Below, in pieces: positions 18,689-26,481 of a stretch of DNA of 64,000 nt. Made by a program: the position numbers and the translations under genes. This DNA is from Luteibacter sp. OK325 (GTDB taxonomy: Bacteria; Pseudomonadota; Gammaproteobacteria; Xanthomonadales; Rhodanobacteraceae). Where the stretch lies: positions 186,001 through 250,000 of the forward strand of contig NZ_QAOX01000005.1 of the NCBI RefSeq assembly GCF_003050935.1. Direction: 5' to 3'. Each line of letters opens with the position of its first letter. The stretch's first letter is position 1. Below the pieces are notes generated by a model. It searched no databases and was not told the DNA's origin. It saw nothing but the letters and a program-made list of their open reading frames with translations.

Positions 18689-20410
18689 TCAGTGGCCCGT
18701 GGCGGACATCAGTTGTTCGGCGATCGGCCCGAGGGCGAGTGCCGGGAGAAAGGTCAGTGCGCCGACGACGATGACGACGCAGGCAAGCAGTGCGACGAAC
18801 AGCGGTGTATGCGTCGGCAGCGTGCCGGCGGTTTCCGGCACATGGCCCTTGGCAGCCAGCGAGCCGGCCATGGCGAGCATGGCGATGGCCAGCGGGAAGC
18901 GGGCGAGGAACATGCAGATGGCGAGCAACACGTTCCAGAAGGGCGTGTTCGCCGACAAGCCACCGAATGCGCTGCCGTTGTTGTTCGACGCCGAGCTCAC
19001 CGCATAGAGGATCTCGCTGAAGCCGTGCGCACCCGGGTTGGCGACCGCCGCCGTACCGGCCGGGGTCATCACCGCGATCGCTGTACAGATCACCACCAGG
19101 GCACAGGGAATCAGGACGGCAAGGCTCGCCATCTTCATCTCGTGCGCTTCGATCTTCTTGCCGAGGTACTCCGGCGTGCGGCCAACCATCAGCCCGGCGA
19201 TGAACACCGCGACCACGGCGAAGGCGAGCATGCCGTAGAGACCCGAACCGACACCACCGAAGATCACTTCGCCCAACTGCATCAGCCACATGGGCACGAG
19301 GCCACCGAGCGGCGTAAGCGAGTCATGCGCGGCGTTCACGGCGCCGCAGGACGCGGCCGTGGTGATCGCGGCGAACAGACCGGAGGCGGCGATGCCGAAG
19401 CGGGTTTCCTTGCCTTCCATGTTGCCGCCGGCCTGTGTGGCCGAAGCCTGCGCGTCGATGGCGAGTCCGTGCAGCGCCGGGTTGCCGGCCTGTTCGGCGG
19501 CGACGAGGCCCAGCGTCAGCGGCACGAAAATGAGCAGCATGGTGGCGAGCAGCGCCCAGCCCTGGCGGCGATCGCCGACCATGCTGCCGAAGGTGTAGCA
19601 AAGTGACGCCGGAACAAGAAAGATCGCCAGCATCTCGACGAAGTTGGAGAACGGCGTCGGGTTCTCGAACGGATGCGCGGAGTTGGCGTTGAAGAAGCCA
19701 CCACCATTGGTGCCGAGCATCTTGATCGCGATCTGCGAGGCCGCCGGCCCCATCGGCAAGGTCTGCTGGCCGTGCTGCAGGGTCGCGACGTCCACATAGG
19801 CCGACACGTTCTGCACCACACCCTGCGAAACCAGCAGCAAGGCGATCACCAGGGAAAACGGAATAAGCACATAAAGCGTGGCGCGGGTCATGTCGACCCA
19901 GAAGTTGCCCACGGCTGCGACACCGCGACGGCTGAAGCCACGGATCACCGCGATCAGCACGGCGATACCGGTCGCCGCCGAGAGGAAGTTCTGCACGGCC
20001 AGGCCGATCGCCTGGGTGAAGTAGCTCATCGTCGACTCACCGGCGTAACCCTGCCAGTTCGTGTTCGACGCGAAGCTCACGGCGGTGTTCATCGCCGAAT
20101 CGGGCGTGATAGCGCCGAAGTGCTGCGGGTTCAACGGCAGCCACTGCTGCGTGCGCTGGAGAATGTAGACGACGGCAAGGCCGGCCACGTTGAATACCAG
20201 CATGGCGATGGCATAGCGCTTCCAGCTCATGTCCTCATCGGCGCGGATGCCGGAAAGACGATAGAGCAGGCTTTCGGCACGTGCGCCGAAGCGGTTCACG
20301 CGATTAGGCGTATCGGCGAACACCTGGGCCATGTAGTGGCCCACGGGCTTCACCAGCACCAGGAGGACAGCCAGATACAGGCCGACCTGGAAGAAGTCGT
20401 TCGCGGTCAT
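18689..20410 (-). CDS. kdpA: KdpA, K+-binding channel-like subunit
   Basis: This 573-residue polytopic membrane protein is related to the SKT channel superfamily. Selectivity-loop regions include SFASNTNWQGYAGE, GTNGGGFFNANSAHPFENP and SSASNNNGSAFGGL, all typical of KdpA. It binds and translocates K+. The ATG at 20410 is chosen because it forms an ATGA overlap with the kdpF stop; an in-frame ATG three codons upstream (20419) is possible. It is followed by kdpB after 3 bp. Confidence 0.96.
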   Translation of the reverse strand: MTANDFFQVGLYLAVLLVLVKPVGHYMAQVFADTPNRVNRFGARAESLLYRLSGIRADEDMSWKRYAIAMLVFNVAGLAVVYILQRTQQWLPLNPQHFGAITPDSAMNTAVSFASNTNWQGYAGESTMSYFTQAIGLAVQNFLSAATGIAVLIAVIRGFSRRGVAAVGNFWVDMTRATLYVLIPFSLVIALLLVSQGVVQNVSAYVDVATLQHGQQTLPMGPAASQIAIKMLGTNGGGFFNANSAHPFENPTPFSNFVEMLAIFLVPASLCYTFGSMVGDRRQGWALLATMLLIFVPLTLGLVAAEQAGNPALHGLAIDAQASATQAGGNMEGKETRFGIAASGLFAAITTAASCGAVNAAHDSLTPLGGLVPMWLMQLGEVIFGGVGSGLYGMLAFAVVAVFIAGLMVGRTPEYLGKKIEAHEMKMASLAVLIPCALVVICTAIAVMTPAGTAAVANPGAHGFSEILYAVSSASNNNGSAFGGLSANTPFWNVLLAICMFLARFPLAIAMLAMAGSLAAKGHVPETAGTLPTHTPLFVALLACVVIVVGALTFLPALALGPIAEQLMSATGH

Positions 20411-20499
20411 TCGAACCACTCCGGCTTCAACAGGGCGACGCAGAGGTAGCCAACGAGGGCTACCGCCACCACGGTGGCGATGAACAGGACGGGAGTCAT
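20407..20499 (-). CDS. kdpF: KdpF, 30-aa stabilising subunit of the K+ pump
   Basis: A 30-residue single membrane helix, starting MTPVLFIATVVAVALVGY and ending LLKPEWFE, matches the small KdpF subunit, whose C-terminal LLxPExF pattern is typical. The ATG at 20497-20499 has AGGA 8 bases upstream. The stop overlaps the kdpA start by the ATGA arrangement. KdpF packs between KdpA and KdpB and acts like a stabilising lipid. Confidence 0.92.
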   Translation of the reverse strand: MTPVLFIATVVAVALVGYLCVALLKPEWFE

Positions 20500-20509
20500 G
20501 ACAGGTTCC

Positions 20510-20599
20510 TCAACGGCGACCGAGACGGTCGCAAATCATGAGGAAACCGATCGTCACCGCCGTAAGGACGACAACGAGAAGAACGTACAGGAGTTCCAC
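20510..20599 (-). CDS. 29-aa membrane micropeptide upstream of kdpF
   Basis: A GTG at 20597-20599, with GGA about 8 bases before it, opens a 29-residue frame. The product is one membrane helix (ELLYVLLVVVLTAVTIGFLM) followed by ICDRLGRR. The stop is 10 bp from the kdpF start. It lies downstream of the putative KdpE operator, so it would be the first product of the kdp transcript. It differs from KdpF in its ending (xCDRLxxR rather than LLxPExF). I regard it as a probable real small protein of the kdp cluster. Start codon and function are uncertain. Confidence 0.6.
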   Translation of the reverse strand: MELLYVLLVVVLTAVTIGFLMICDRLGRR

Positions 20600-20674
20600 G
20601 GGGGCATTCCGTCGGAGAAGACGGCGTATTGTTCTCCCCTGGCGATATTTCTTGCGTATCGCGCCCCGCGTGGC

Positions 20675-20692
20675 GCGTAAAATCTGCGTAAA
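20675..20692 (-). promoter_or_regulatory. Putative KdpE operator of the kdp operon
   Basis: On the minus strand the site reads TTTACGC, AGAT, TTTACGC: two identical heptamers with 11-bp period. The known E. coli KdpE site (TTTATAC, TTTT, TTTACAC) has the same direct-repeat architecture and spacing. It lies 76 bp upstream of the first small ORF, on the correct strand for activating kdp transcription. No convincing -10/-35 pair was fixed. Confidence 0.7.
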
Positions 20693-20710
20693 GTCTCCAC
20701 GCAGCGGCGT

Positions 20711-20864
20711 TTGTGGGAGCCGATTCATCGGCGAAAAGCCAACGAAGCGGTTTAGCCGAACGCCCCCTCGCCGATGAATCGGCTCCCACAGAAAGCATCG
20801 CCGATAAACCGGCTCCCACATGGCATCCGTAACCCTGTGGGAGCCGATTTATCGGCGATGGGTG
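20711..20864. repeat. REP-like repeat cluster (4 copies, both orientations)
   Basis: Four copies lie between the kdp promoter and the S9 peptidase: a direct ATCGG type, an inverted ATCGG type, an inverted variant (CCGATAAACCGG) and a direct variant with loop TT (CCGAT-TT-ATCGG). All carry the GTGGGAGCC flank. Confidence 0.87.
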
Positions 20865-20870
20865 CCGGCC

Positions 20871-23273
20871 TTACTGGTGCAGGTTCTGCTGGAACAGCTC
20901 GTCGATGCGGCAGTATTCGTCGTACCAGGAATCCGGGTGCACGAAGCCGTGCCGCTCCAGCGGGTACAGCGACATCCAGAAGTTTTTCTTATGCAGCTCG
21001 ATGAACCGCTGGTACAGGCGGACCGTGTCGCTGGCCAGCACGTTGTCGTCGATCAGCCCGTGCTCCATCAGCAGCGGATCGGCGAGCTTGTCCGCGTACA
21101 TGATGGGCGAGCTGGTGGCATACGACTCGGGGTCGAGCTGGGGGTCGTTGAGTATGTTGGCCGAGTACTCGTGGTTGTAGCTGGTCCAGTCGGTCACCGG
21201 GCGCAGCGCCGCACCAGCGGCGAACTCACCCGGTGCACGCAGCAGCGCCATCAGGGTCATGAAGCCGCCATAGCTGCCGCCGTAGATGCCCACGCGCTTC
21301 GGGTCCACGTGCTGGTTCTTCACCAGCCAGGCCTTGCCGTCGAGCAGGTCGTCCAGTTCCGGGTGGCCCATGTTGCGGTAGATCGTCGTGCGCCAGTCGC
21401 GGCCATAGCCCTTCGAAGCCCGGTAGTCCATGTCGATCACGACGTAACCGCGCTGCACCAGCAGGTTGTGGAACATCTGCTCGCGGAAGTACGACGGATA
21501 CGACAGGTGCACGTTCTGCAGGTAGCCCGCACCGTGGACGAAGATCACCGCCGGCCGCGAGGCGGCGGCAGCATCATTGGCCGGGCCGTAGAATTTCGCC
21601 CAGATCGTCCCCGCGCCGTGACTGGAGGGCACCTGCACGATCTTCGGCGCGATCCACTCACGAGCCTTGTAGCCAGGCTTGCGCGTGTCGGTGAGCTCAT
21701 GGGCGGCCGAGCCGTCCACGCCGATCGTCGCCAGCTGCGAGGGCACGTACGACGACGAGTGCAGGACGGCGAGCGAACGGCCGTCCGGCGACAGGGCGAA
21801 ATCGTCCAGGCCTTCGAAGTGCGTGATGCGGGTCAGTGCGCCGCCGGTCGAAGGCACGCTGTAGATGTCGTAGCTGTACGGCGCGACCTGGTTGGTCCGC
21901 ACGTAGAACGTCGCGCCATCCGGGCTGAGCACCGGGTGGTCGGTTTCGAAGCGACCGCTGGTGAGAGCTGTGGCCTTGCCCCCCAGCGGCCGTGTGTAGA
22001 GCTGCGCGAAGCCGGATTCCTCGCTGAGATACCAGAGCGTGCGGCCGTCGCGCAGCCAGCCGAAGTCGTTGCCGTCCCAATTGATCCAGGCCTTGTCGGT
22101 CAGCCGGTGCTGGTTGAGCAGCGTGTGCTTGTCGAAGTCGACGGTGGCGATCCAGCGGTCCTTGTTGTCGATCGCACGCAGCTGCACCGCCACGTTGTGG
22201 CCATCGTCGCTCCAGACGATGCCCGGGCTGTACTCGCCGTTGACGATCACGGGGCGGACCTTCGGCGCGGCGAGTGCGTCGGCGCGGTCGCCCTTGCCGT
22301 CCTTGCGCAGCGCGGCCATGGTCTTCGCGCGCAGCTCGGCAAGCGGATCCTCGCCGATGCCCGGGAGCTTCGCGGTGTCGAGGTTGAAGCTGGTGTGCGA
22401 GTGCAGGTCCAGCAGGCGGAGCGACTGCGGCGCCGGAGCGTTACGGCCGACATAGACGCGCGTCGCTTCGGTTTCGGCGTAGCCGGAGTCGGTCACATAG
22501 TGGGTGAGGTCGGCGATCTTGCCTTCCTCGGCGTCCTTGGCCTGGGTGACGACCAGCATCCAGCGGCCGTCCGGCGACAGCGAGGTATCGGTCACGGTCA
22601 CGTTCTTGCCCAGCCAGAACGGCTGGGGTGCCTGGCCAGGATCGGCGGCGGCGAGCGCCTCGGCGTCGGCGGTCACGGCATCGTCGTCCGCGCGCAGGCC
22701 GCGCAGCGTCTTGAAGATGGCCTGCTGGTCGTCCTTGAGGTCGTCGGACTTCTTCGTCTTCGGATCGTCCTTCTCTTCGAGCAGGGCCGCCGGGGTTACC
22801 GGGCCGCCAGCAATGGCGTAGGTAAACCAGTTGTTACCACTGCGGAAGGAGAGCAGGCGGCCATCCGCGGAGAAGCGCGGGTCGCGTTCCTTGGCCGCCG
22901 AACGGGTCACCTGCACCGTGGTGCCGGTACCAAGGTCGCGCAGGAAAATGTCGCCATGACGAATGAAGGCTGCATGGCGATGGTCACGGTCGAACACCCC
23001 CTTCGTGCCGTCGGCGCCGGCGGCGGCCTTGGGGTCGAGCTGCTGGGGTGAGCCACCGGTGGCGGCGACGCGGTAGAGATCGCGCACGGGGCTGCCGTCG
23101 TGCTTGAGCGAGTAGTAGAGCTGACTACCGTCGACGCTCCAGTAGGCGTCCTCGACCGGTGCGCCGATCCAGTCCGGGTCGGCCATGATGGTTTCCATGT
23201 CCAGAGGCGGCGGCGCGGCGAAGGCCGGCGCGGTGGCGAGGATGGTGAGCAGGGCGGCGGCGAGTACGCGCAT
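20871..23273 (-). CDS. Secreted S9 family serine peptidase (DPP4/acylaminoacyl-peptidase-like)
   Basis: This 800-residue exported peptidase has a signal peptide ending APAFA, an N-terminal beta-propeller (WD40/DPP-IV-like segments such as FSADGRLLSFRSGNNW and LSPDGATFYVRTN) and a C-terminal alpha/beta hydrolase domain. The nucleophile Ser is in GGSYGGFMTL, the Asp region is HGLIDDNVL and the His is in LERHGFVHPD. It should cleave dipeptides or N-terminal residues from peptides in the periplasm. It is divergent from another S9 peptidase across 83 bp, so the two may share a control region. Confidence 0.92.
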   Translation of the reverse strand: MRVLAAALLTILATAPAFAAPPPLDMETIMADPDWIGAPVEDAYWSVDGSQLYYSLKHDGSPVRDLYRVAATGGSPQQLDPKAAAGADGTKGVFDRDHRHAAFIRHGDIFLRDLGTGTTVQVTRSAAKERDPRFSADGRLLSFRSGNNWFTYAIAGGPVTPAALLEEKDDPKTKKSDDLKDDQQAIFKTLRGLRADDDAVTADAEALAAADPGQAPQPFWLGKNVTVTDTSLSPDGRWMLVVTQAKDAEEGKIADLTHYVTDSGYAETEATRVYVGRNAPAPQSLRLLDLHSHTSFNLDTAKLPGIGEDPLAELRAKTMAALRKDGKGDRADALAAPKVRPVIVNGEYSPGIVWSDDGHNVAVQLRAIDNKDRWIATVDFDKHTLLNQHRLTDKAWINWDGNDFGWLRDGRTLWYLSEESGFAQLYTRPLGGKATALTSGRFETDHPVLSPDGATFYVRTNQVAPYSYDIYSVPSTGGALTRITHFEGLDDFALSPDGRSLAVLHSSSYVPSQLATIGVDGSAAHELTDTRKPGYKAREWIAPKIVQVPSSHGAGTIWAKFYGPANDAAAASRPAVIFVHGAGYLQNVHLSYPSYFREQMFHNLLVQRGYVVIDMDYRASKGYGRDWRTTIYRNMGHPELDDLLDGKAWLVKNQHVDPKRVGIYGGSYGGFMTLMALLRAPGEFAAGAALRPVTDWTSYNHEYSANILNDPQLDPESYATSSPIMYADKLADPLLMEHGLIDDNVLASDTVRLYQRFIELHKKNFWMSLYPLERHGFVHPDSWYDEYCRIDELFQQNLHQ

Positions 23274-23356
23274 CGAACGTTTCCCGGGTCTGGCAAATCG
23301 GTCGAGGATAGCGCGCCTTTGCTACGCTCGGGTCCCGTCCACCGGAGTCGTCCCCC

Positions 23357-25459
23357 ATGCGCGTACTCGTTCCCCGCCTGCTCGCCGCGAGCCTGCTCGT
23401 TGCCTGTGGCGCCCACGCCGCCACCCCCAGCCCGCCGCCGACCCCAAAGCACGTGGTCGCCGAAACTCTCGCCGGGCAGCCGGTGAACGATCCCTACCGC
23501 TGGCTGGAGAACCCCGACGCGGCGGACGTGAAGAAGTGGATCGACGCGCAGAACGCCTATACGGAGTCGACCATCGGCGCGATGCCGCTGGGCAAGACGC
23601 TGAGCGCGCGCATTCGCGAACTGGCGATCACCTCGACCACACGCTCGTCGCCCACGCTGGCCGGCGGCACGCTGTTCTATTTCGAGAACACGCCGCCACA
23701 GCCGCAGCCGGTCCTGGTCGCCAAGGCCTGGCCGGACGGCCCGACGCGCACCCTCGTCGACCTCAACCAGGGTGACGGCAACACCGCCATCACGGAGTAC
23801 TGGCCCTCGCCGAGCGGCCGCTACCTCGCCTACGGTACGGCCGAAGGCGGTAGCGAGCTGACCACCATCCACATTCTCGACACCGCCACGGCCAAGCCAT
23901 TCGGTGACGTTCTCCCGCTGGCCGGCGGTGGCACCACGCCGCAAGCGCTGGCCTGGGACGCGGACGAAAAGGGCGTGACCTACGCGCGCTTCGAAGCGCC
24001 GAAGGCCGGCCAGGCCCTGCGCGAGTTCGACGCCGTGCTGGCGCATCACACCCTCGGCGAGCCCGCCACGAAGGACCGCACGGTGTTCGGCAAGGGTTAC
24101 TCGCACGTCGCCGAATACATCCTGCTCGAAGGCAGTGCAGGCAAGTCCGTTGCGCTCCTCGCCAACGAAGGCGACGGCGGGCCGGCCGAGGTTTACCTGC
24201 GCGAAGGCAAGGGCAACTTCGCCCGCGTGCTCGGCCATGACGCGGACGTGCGTTCGGCCGCCTGGGTGGGCAACCGCCTCTTCGTGGTCAGCTTCGCCGG
24301 TGCGCCGCGCGGCAAGATCGTTGCCGTGGCGGCCGGCGGCAAGACCAGCCCCGTACTCGACCAGGGCGAGGGCGCTATCCAGCGCGTGACCCCGCTGGGC
24401 GATGGCTTCCTGGTCGTGCGCAGCGCCGGCCCCGACTGGTGGGCCGACCAGTACGACGCCAAGGCAGGCTTCGTGCGTCGTGTGCCGTTGCCGGCCACCG
24501 GCGTGGCGATCGGCGGCATCGCGTCGGAGTCCGGCCAGAACAAGGCTTTGATCGCCTACGCTGGCTGGACCACGCCGACGCACTGGGCGGAATACGACGG
24601 TGCCAGCGGCTCGCTGAAAACGATCTTCGAAGTGAAGCCGGCTGCCGACTATTCGAAGGTGCGCGTCACCCGCGTGGACGGTGTCTCGAAGGACGGTAGC
24701 AAGGTCCCGGTCACCGTGATCTCGATGGATGGCATCACCCCCAACGGCAAGCGCCCGACCATTCTCTACAGCTACGGCGGCTTCGGCATTCCGGTAACGC
24801 CGGGCTTCGTCGGCGCCAATCTCGCCTGGCTCGAGCGTGGCGGCGTGCTGGCTTACGCGAACATCCGTGGCGGCAACGAGTTCGGCGAGGCCTGGCACGA
24901 GCAGGGTCAGAAACTGCACAAGCAGAACGTGTTCGACGACTTCTACGCCGCGGCGCAAGCCATGGTCTCGTCGAACTGGACCGACACGAAGCATCTCGGC
25001 ATCCTCGGCGGTAGCAATGGCGGCCTGTTGATGGGCGCGGCGCTCACCCAGCATCCCGAGCAGTACCGCGCCGTGGTCGGCGCCGTCGGCATCTACGACG
25101 TACCGCGCCACGAGACCGCGTTTGCTAACGGGCCGTACAACGTGAGCGAGTACGGCACGGTGAAAGACGACGCGCAGGCCAAGGCCACGCTGGCCTGGTC
25201 GCCGCTGCATAACGTGAAGAAGGGCACCGCGTATCCAGCGGTGCTGCTGACCACCGGCGCGAACGATCCGCGCGTCGCCCCGTGGCAGTCGCGCAAGTTC
25301 GCCGCCTCATTGCAGGACGCCACCACCTCCGGCCAGCCGGTGTTGCTGCTGACACGCATGAATGCCGGGCACGGTATCGGTGCGCCCTTCAGCCAGCGCG
25401 TCGGTAATGCGGCGCTGTCGATGACGTTCTTTGCTACCGAACTGGGTCTCGGGGAGTAA
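23357..25459 (+). CDS. Secreted prolyl oligopeptidase family protein (S9A)
   Basis: This 700-residue enzyme has an export signal (MRVLVPRLLAASLLVACGAHA; the LVAC could also be a lipobox). It starts with the prolyl oligopeptidase signature NDPYRWLEN, followed by a seven-bladed propeller and a C-terminal hydrolase domain. The nucleophile Ser is in GGSNGGLLMG, the Asp region is TGANDPRV and the His is in NAGHGIG. Family members cut after proline in short peptides. With the divergent DPP4-like gene it suggests periplasmic breakdown of proline-rich peptides. Confidence 0.93.
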   Translation: MRVLVPRLLAASLLVACGAHAATPSPPPTPKHVVAETLAGQPVNDPYRWLENPDAADVKKWIDAQNAYTESTIGAMPLGKTLSARIRELAITSTTRSSPTLAGGTLFYFENTPPQPQPVLVAKAWPDGPTRTLVDLNQGDGNTAITEYWPSPSGRYLAYGTAEGGSELTTIHILDTATAKPFGDVLPLAGGGTTPQALAWDADEKGVTYARFEAPKAGQALREFDAVLAHHTLGEPATKDRTVFGKGYSHVAEYILLEGSAGKSVALLANEGDGGPAEVYLREGKGNFARVLGHDADVRSAAWVGNRLFVVSFAGAPRGKIVAVAAGGKTSPVLDQGEGAIQRVTPLGDGFLVVRSAGPDWWADQYDAKAGFVRRVPLPATGVAIGGIASESGQNKALIAYAGWTTPTHWAEYDGASGSLKTIFEVKPAADYSKVRVTRVDGVSKDGSKVPVTVISMDGITPNGKRPTILYSYGGFGIPVTPGFVGANLAWLERGGVLAYANIRGGNEFGEAWHEQGQKLHKQNVFDDFYAAAQAMVSSNWTDTKHLGILGGSNGGLLMGAALTQHPEQYRAVVGAVGIYDVPRHETAFANGPYNVSEYGTVKDDAQAKATLAWSPLHNVKKGTAYPAVLLTTGANDPRVAPWQSRKFAASLQDATTSGQPVLLLTRMNAGHGIGAPFSQRVGNAALSMTFFATELGLGE

Positions 25460-25461
25460 GA

Positions 25462-25541
25462 ACATCGCCGATGAATCGGATCCTACAAAAGATGCAATAC
25501 GCTCTGTGTAGGAGCCGATTCATCGGCGAAGGGTGCTTGCG
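25462..25541. repeat. REP-like pair after the prolyl oligopeptidase gene
   Basis: One inverted (ATCGGATCCTACA, with one mismatch) and one direct copy (TGTAGGAGCCGATTCATCGG) lie between the peptidase stop and the DUF350 gene. Confidence 0.87.
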
Positions 25542-25571
25542 AAACACACACACTCATACAAGGAAGCGTTC

Positions 25572-25976
25572 GTGATCGTCTCGGACCTGTTCACCCTGCC
25601 GGCCTTCGTGGCGTATCTCGCCCTGGGCATCTTCTACTTCGTCGCCTTCGTGGTGACCTACATCTGGATCACGCCCCAACGCGAAATGGCATTGATCCGC
25701 GACGGCAACCTCGCCGCGGCGATCAGCCTTGGCGGTGCGGCCCTCGGCTTCGTCCAGCCCCTGGCCAGTGCCATCGCGCACAGTGTGAGCCTCGCGGATC
25801 TTGCCCTGTGGGGCCTGGTCGCCTGGGTTGTGCAGTTACTCACCCACTTCGTGCTTCGGTTGCTGGTGCGTGACCTGCGCCGGAAGATCGAAGAGGACGT
25901 GAGGTCGGTCGCCCTGTTCGTCGCCATCGTCGCGGTCTGCGTCGGTGCGTTGAACGCCGCTGCGATGTCCTACTGA
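25572..25976 (+). CDS. DUF350 (YjfL-like) four-helix membrane protein
   Basis: This 134-residue inner membrane protein has about four helices (ALGIFYFVAFVVTYIWITP; LGGAALGFVQPLASAI; LWGLVAWVVQLLTHFVL; VALFVAIVAVCVGAL) and the DUF350 signature DGNLAAAISLGG. The GTG at 25572 is chosen because AAGGA lies 8 bases upstream; the ATG in the same frame at 25533 lies in repeat DNA. It is the first gene of a three-gene module with a YjfM-like and a YjfC-like protein, the same set found in the E. coli yjf locus. Function is unknown; the family is linked to envelope stress by context. Confidence 0.85.
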   Translation: MIVSDLFTLPAFVAYLALGIFYFVAFVVTYIWITPQREMALIRDGNLAAAISLGGAALGFVQPLASAIAHSVSLADLALWGLVAWVVQLLTHFVLRLLVRDLRRKIEEDVRSVALFVAIVAVCVGALNAAAMSY

Positions 25977-25986
25977 GGTCGATCGC

Positions 25987-26481
25987 ATGGCAAACAAAGG
26001 GAAGTCGAAGTCTGTCGTCAAGCCGAAAGCACCCGCGCTCAATCCTGTCAGCAAGTATCGCCACCCCTCGTTCTACCCCGAGCAAGAGCCGCTGACGCGA
26101 AAGCGTACGGTCGCCATTACCCTTGGCGTGCTCGGCGCGGCAGCCGTTGGCTTTGCCACCCTCGGCGGCAAGGACGTGCAACGCAACAGCTACAACTCGC
26201 AGGAAGACTGTGAGCACGACTACGCGACCGGCCAGTGCACACGCGACCAGCCGGTCGGAGGCACCGGGAATGCGGGTGGCGGAGGCTACGCGGGTGGCTA
26301 CCACTACTACGGCCCCTGGTACCGCAGTGACTGGCGCAGCGGTCCCATCAAAGGCGATCCCGGCCCCGGCCGCAGCTACGCTTCCGGCGGTGGTTTCACT
26401 GGCCATGGTCCCAGCGGATTCGATTTCGGAAGCCGCGGTGGTTTCGGCTCGAGCGGCCGCGTGTCCGCGCGGGGCGGCTGA
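25987..26481 (+). CDS. YjfM/YgiB-like (DUF1190-type) protein with Gly-rich tail
   Basis: This 164-residue protein has a basic N-terminus, one hydrophobic segment (about residues 40-60, VAITLGVLGAAAVGFATLG) and a Cys pair (EDCEHDYATGQCTRDQP). A long Gly/Ser/Tyr-rich tail includes YHYYGPWYR. The Cys-pair pattern and position next to a YgiC/YjfC-like ligase match YgiB/YjfM (DUF1190) proteins, which are often membrane-attached. It starts 10 bp after the DUF350 gene and its stop overlaps the start of the ligase gene by one base. The family match is moderate because the sequence is low in complexity. Confidence 0.7.
   Translation: MANKGKSKSVVKPKAPALNPVSKYRHPSFYPEQEPLTRKRTVAITLGVLGAAAVGFATLGGKDVQRNSYNSQEDCEHDYATGQCTRDQPVGGTGNAGGGGYAGGYHYYGPWYRSDWRSGPIKGDPGPGRSYASGGGFTGHGPSGFDFGSRGGFGSSGRVSARGG

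Noticed and set aside
22907-25210. 767-residue minus-strand open frame across the two S9 peptidases
   Set aside because: It is antisense to the prolyl oligopeptidase and out of frame with the DPP4-like gene. The product is low in recognisable features.
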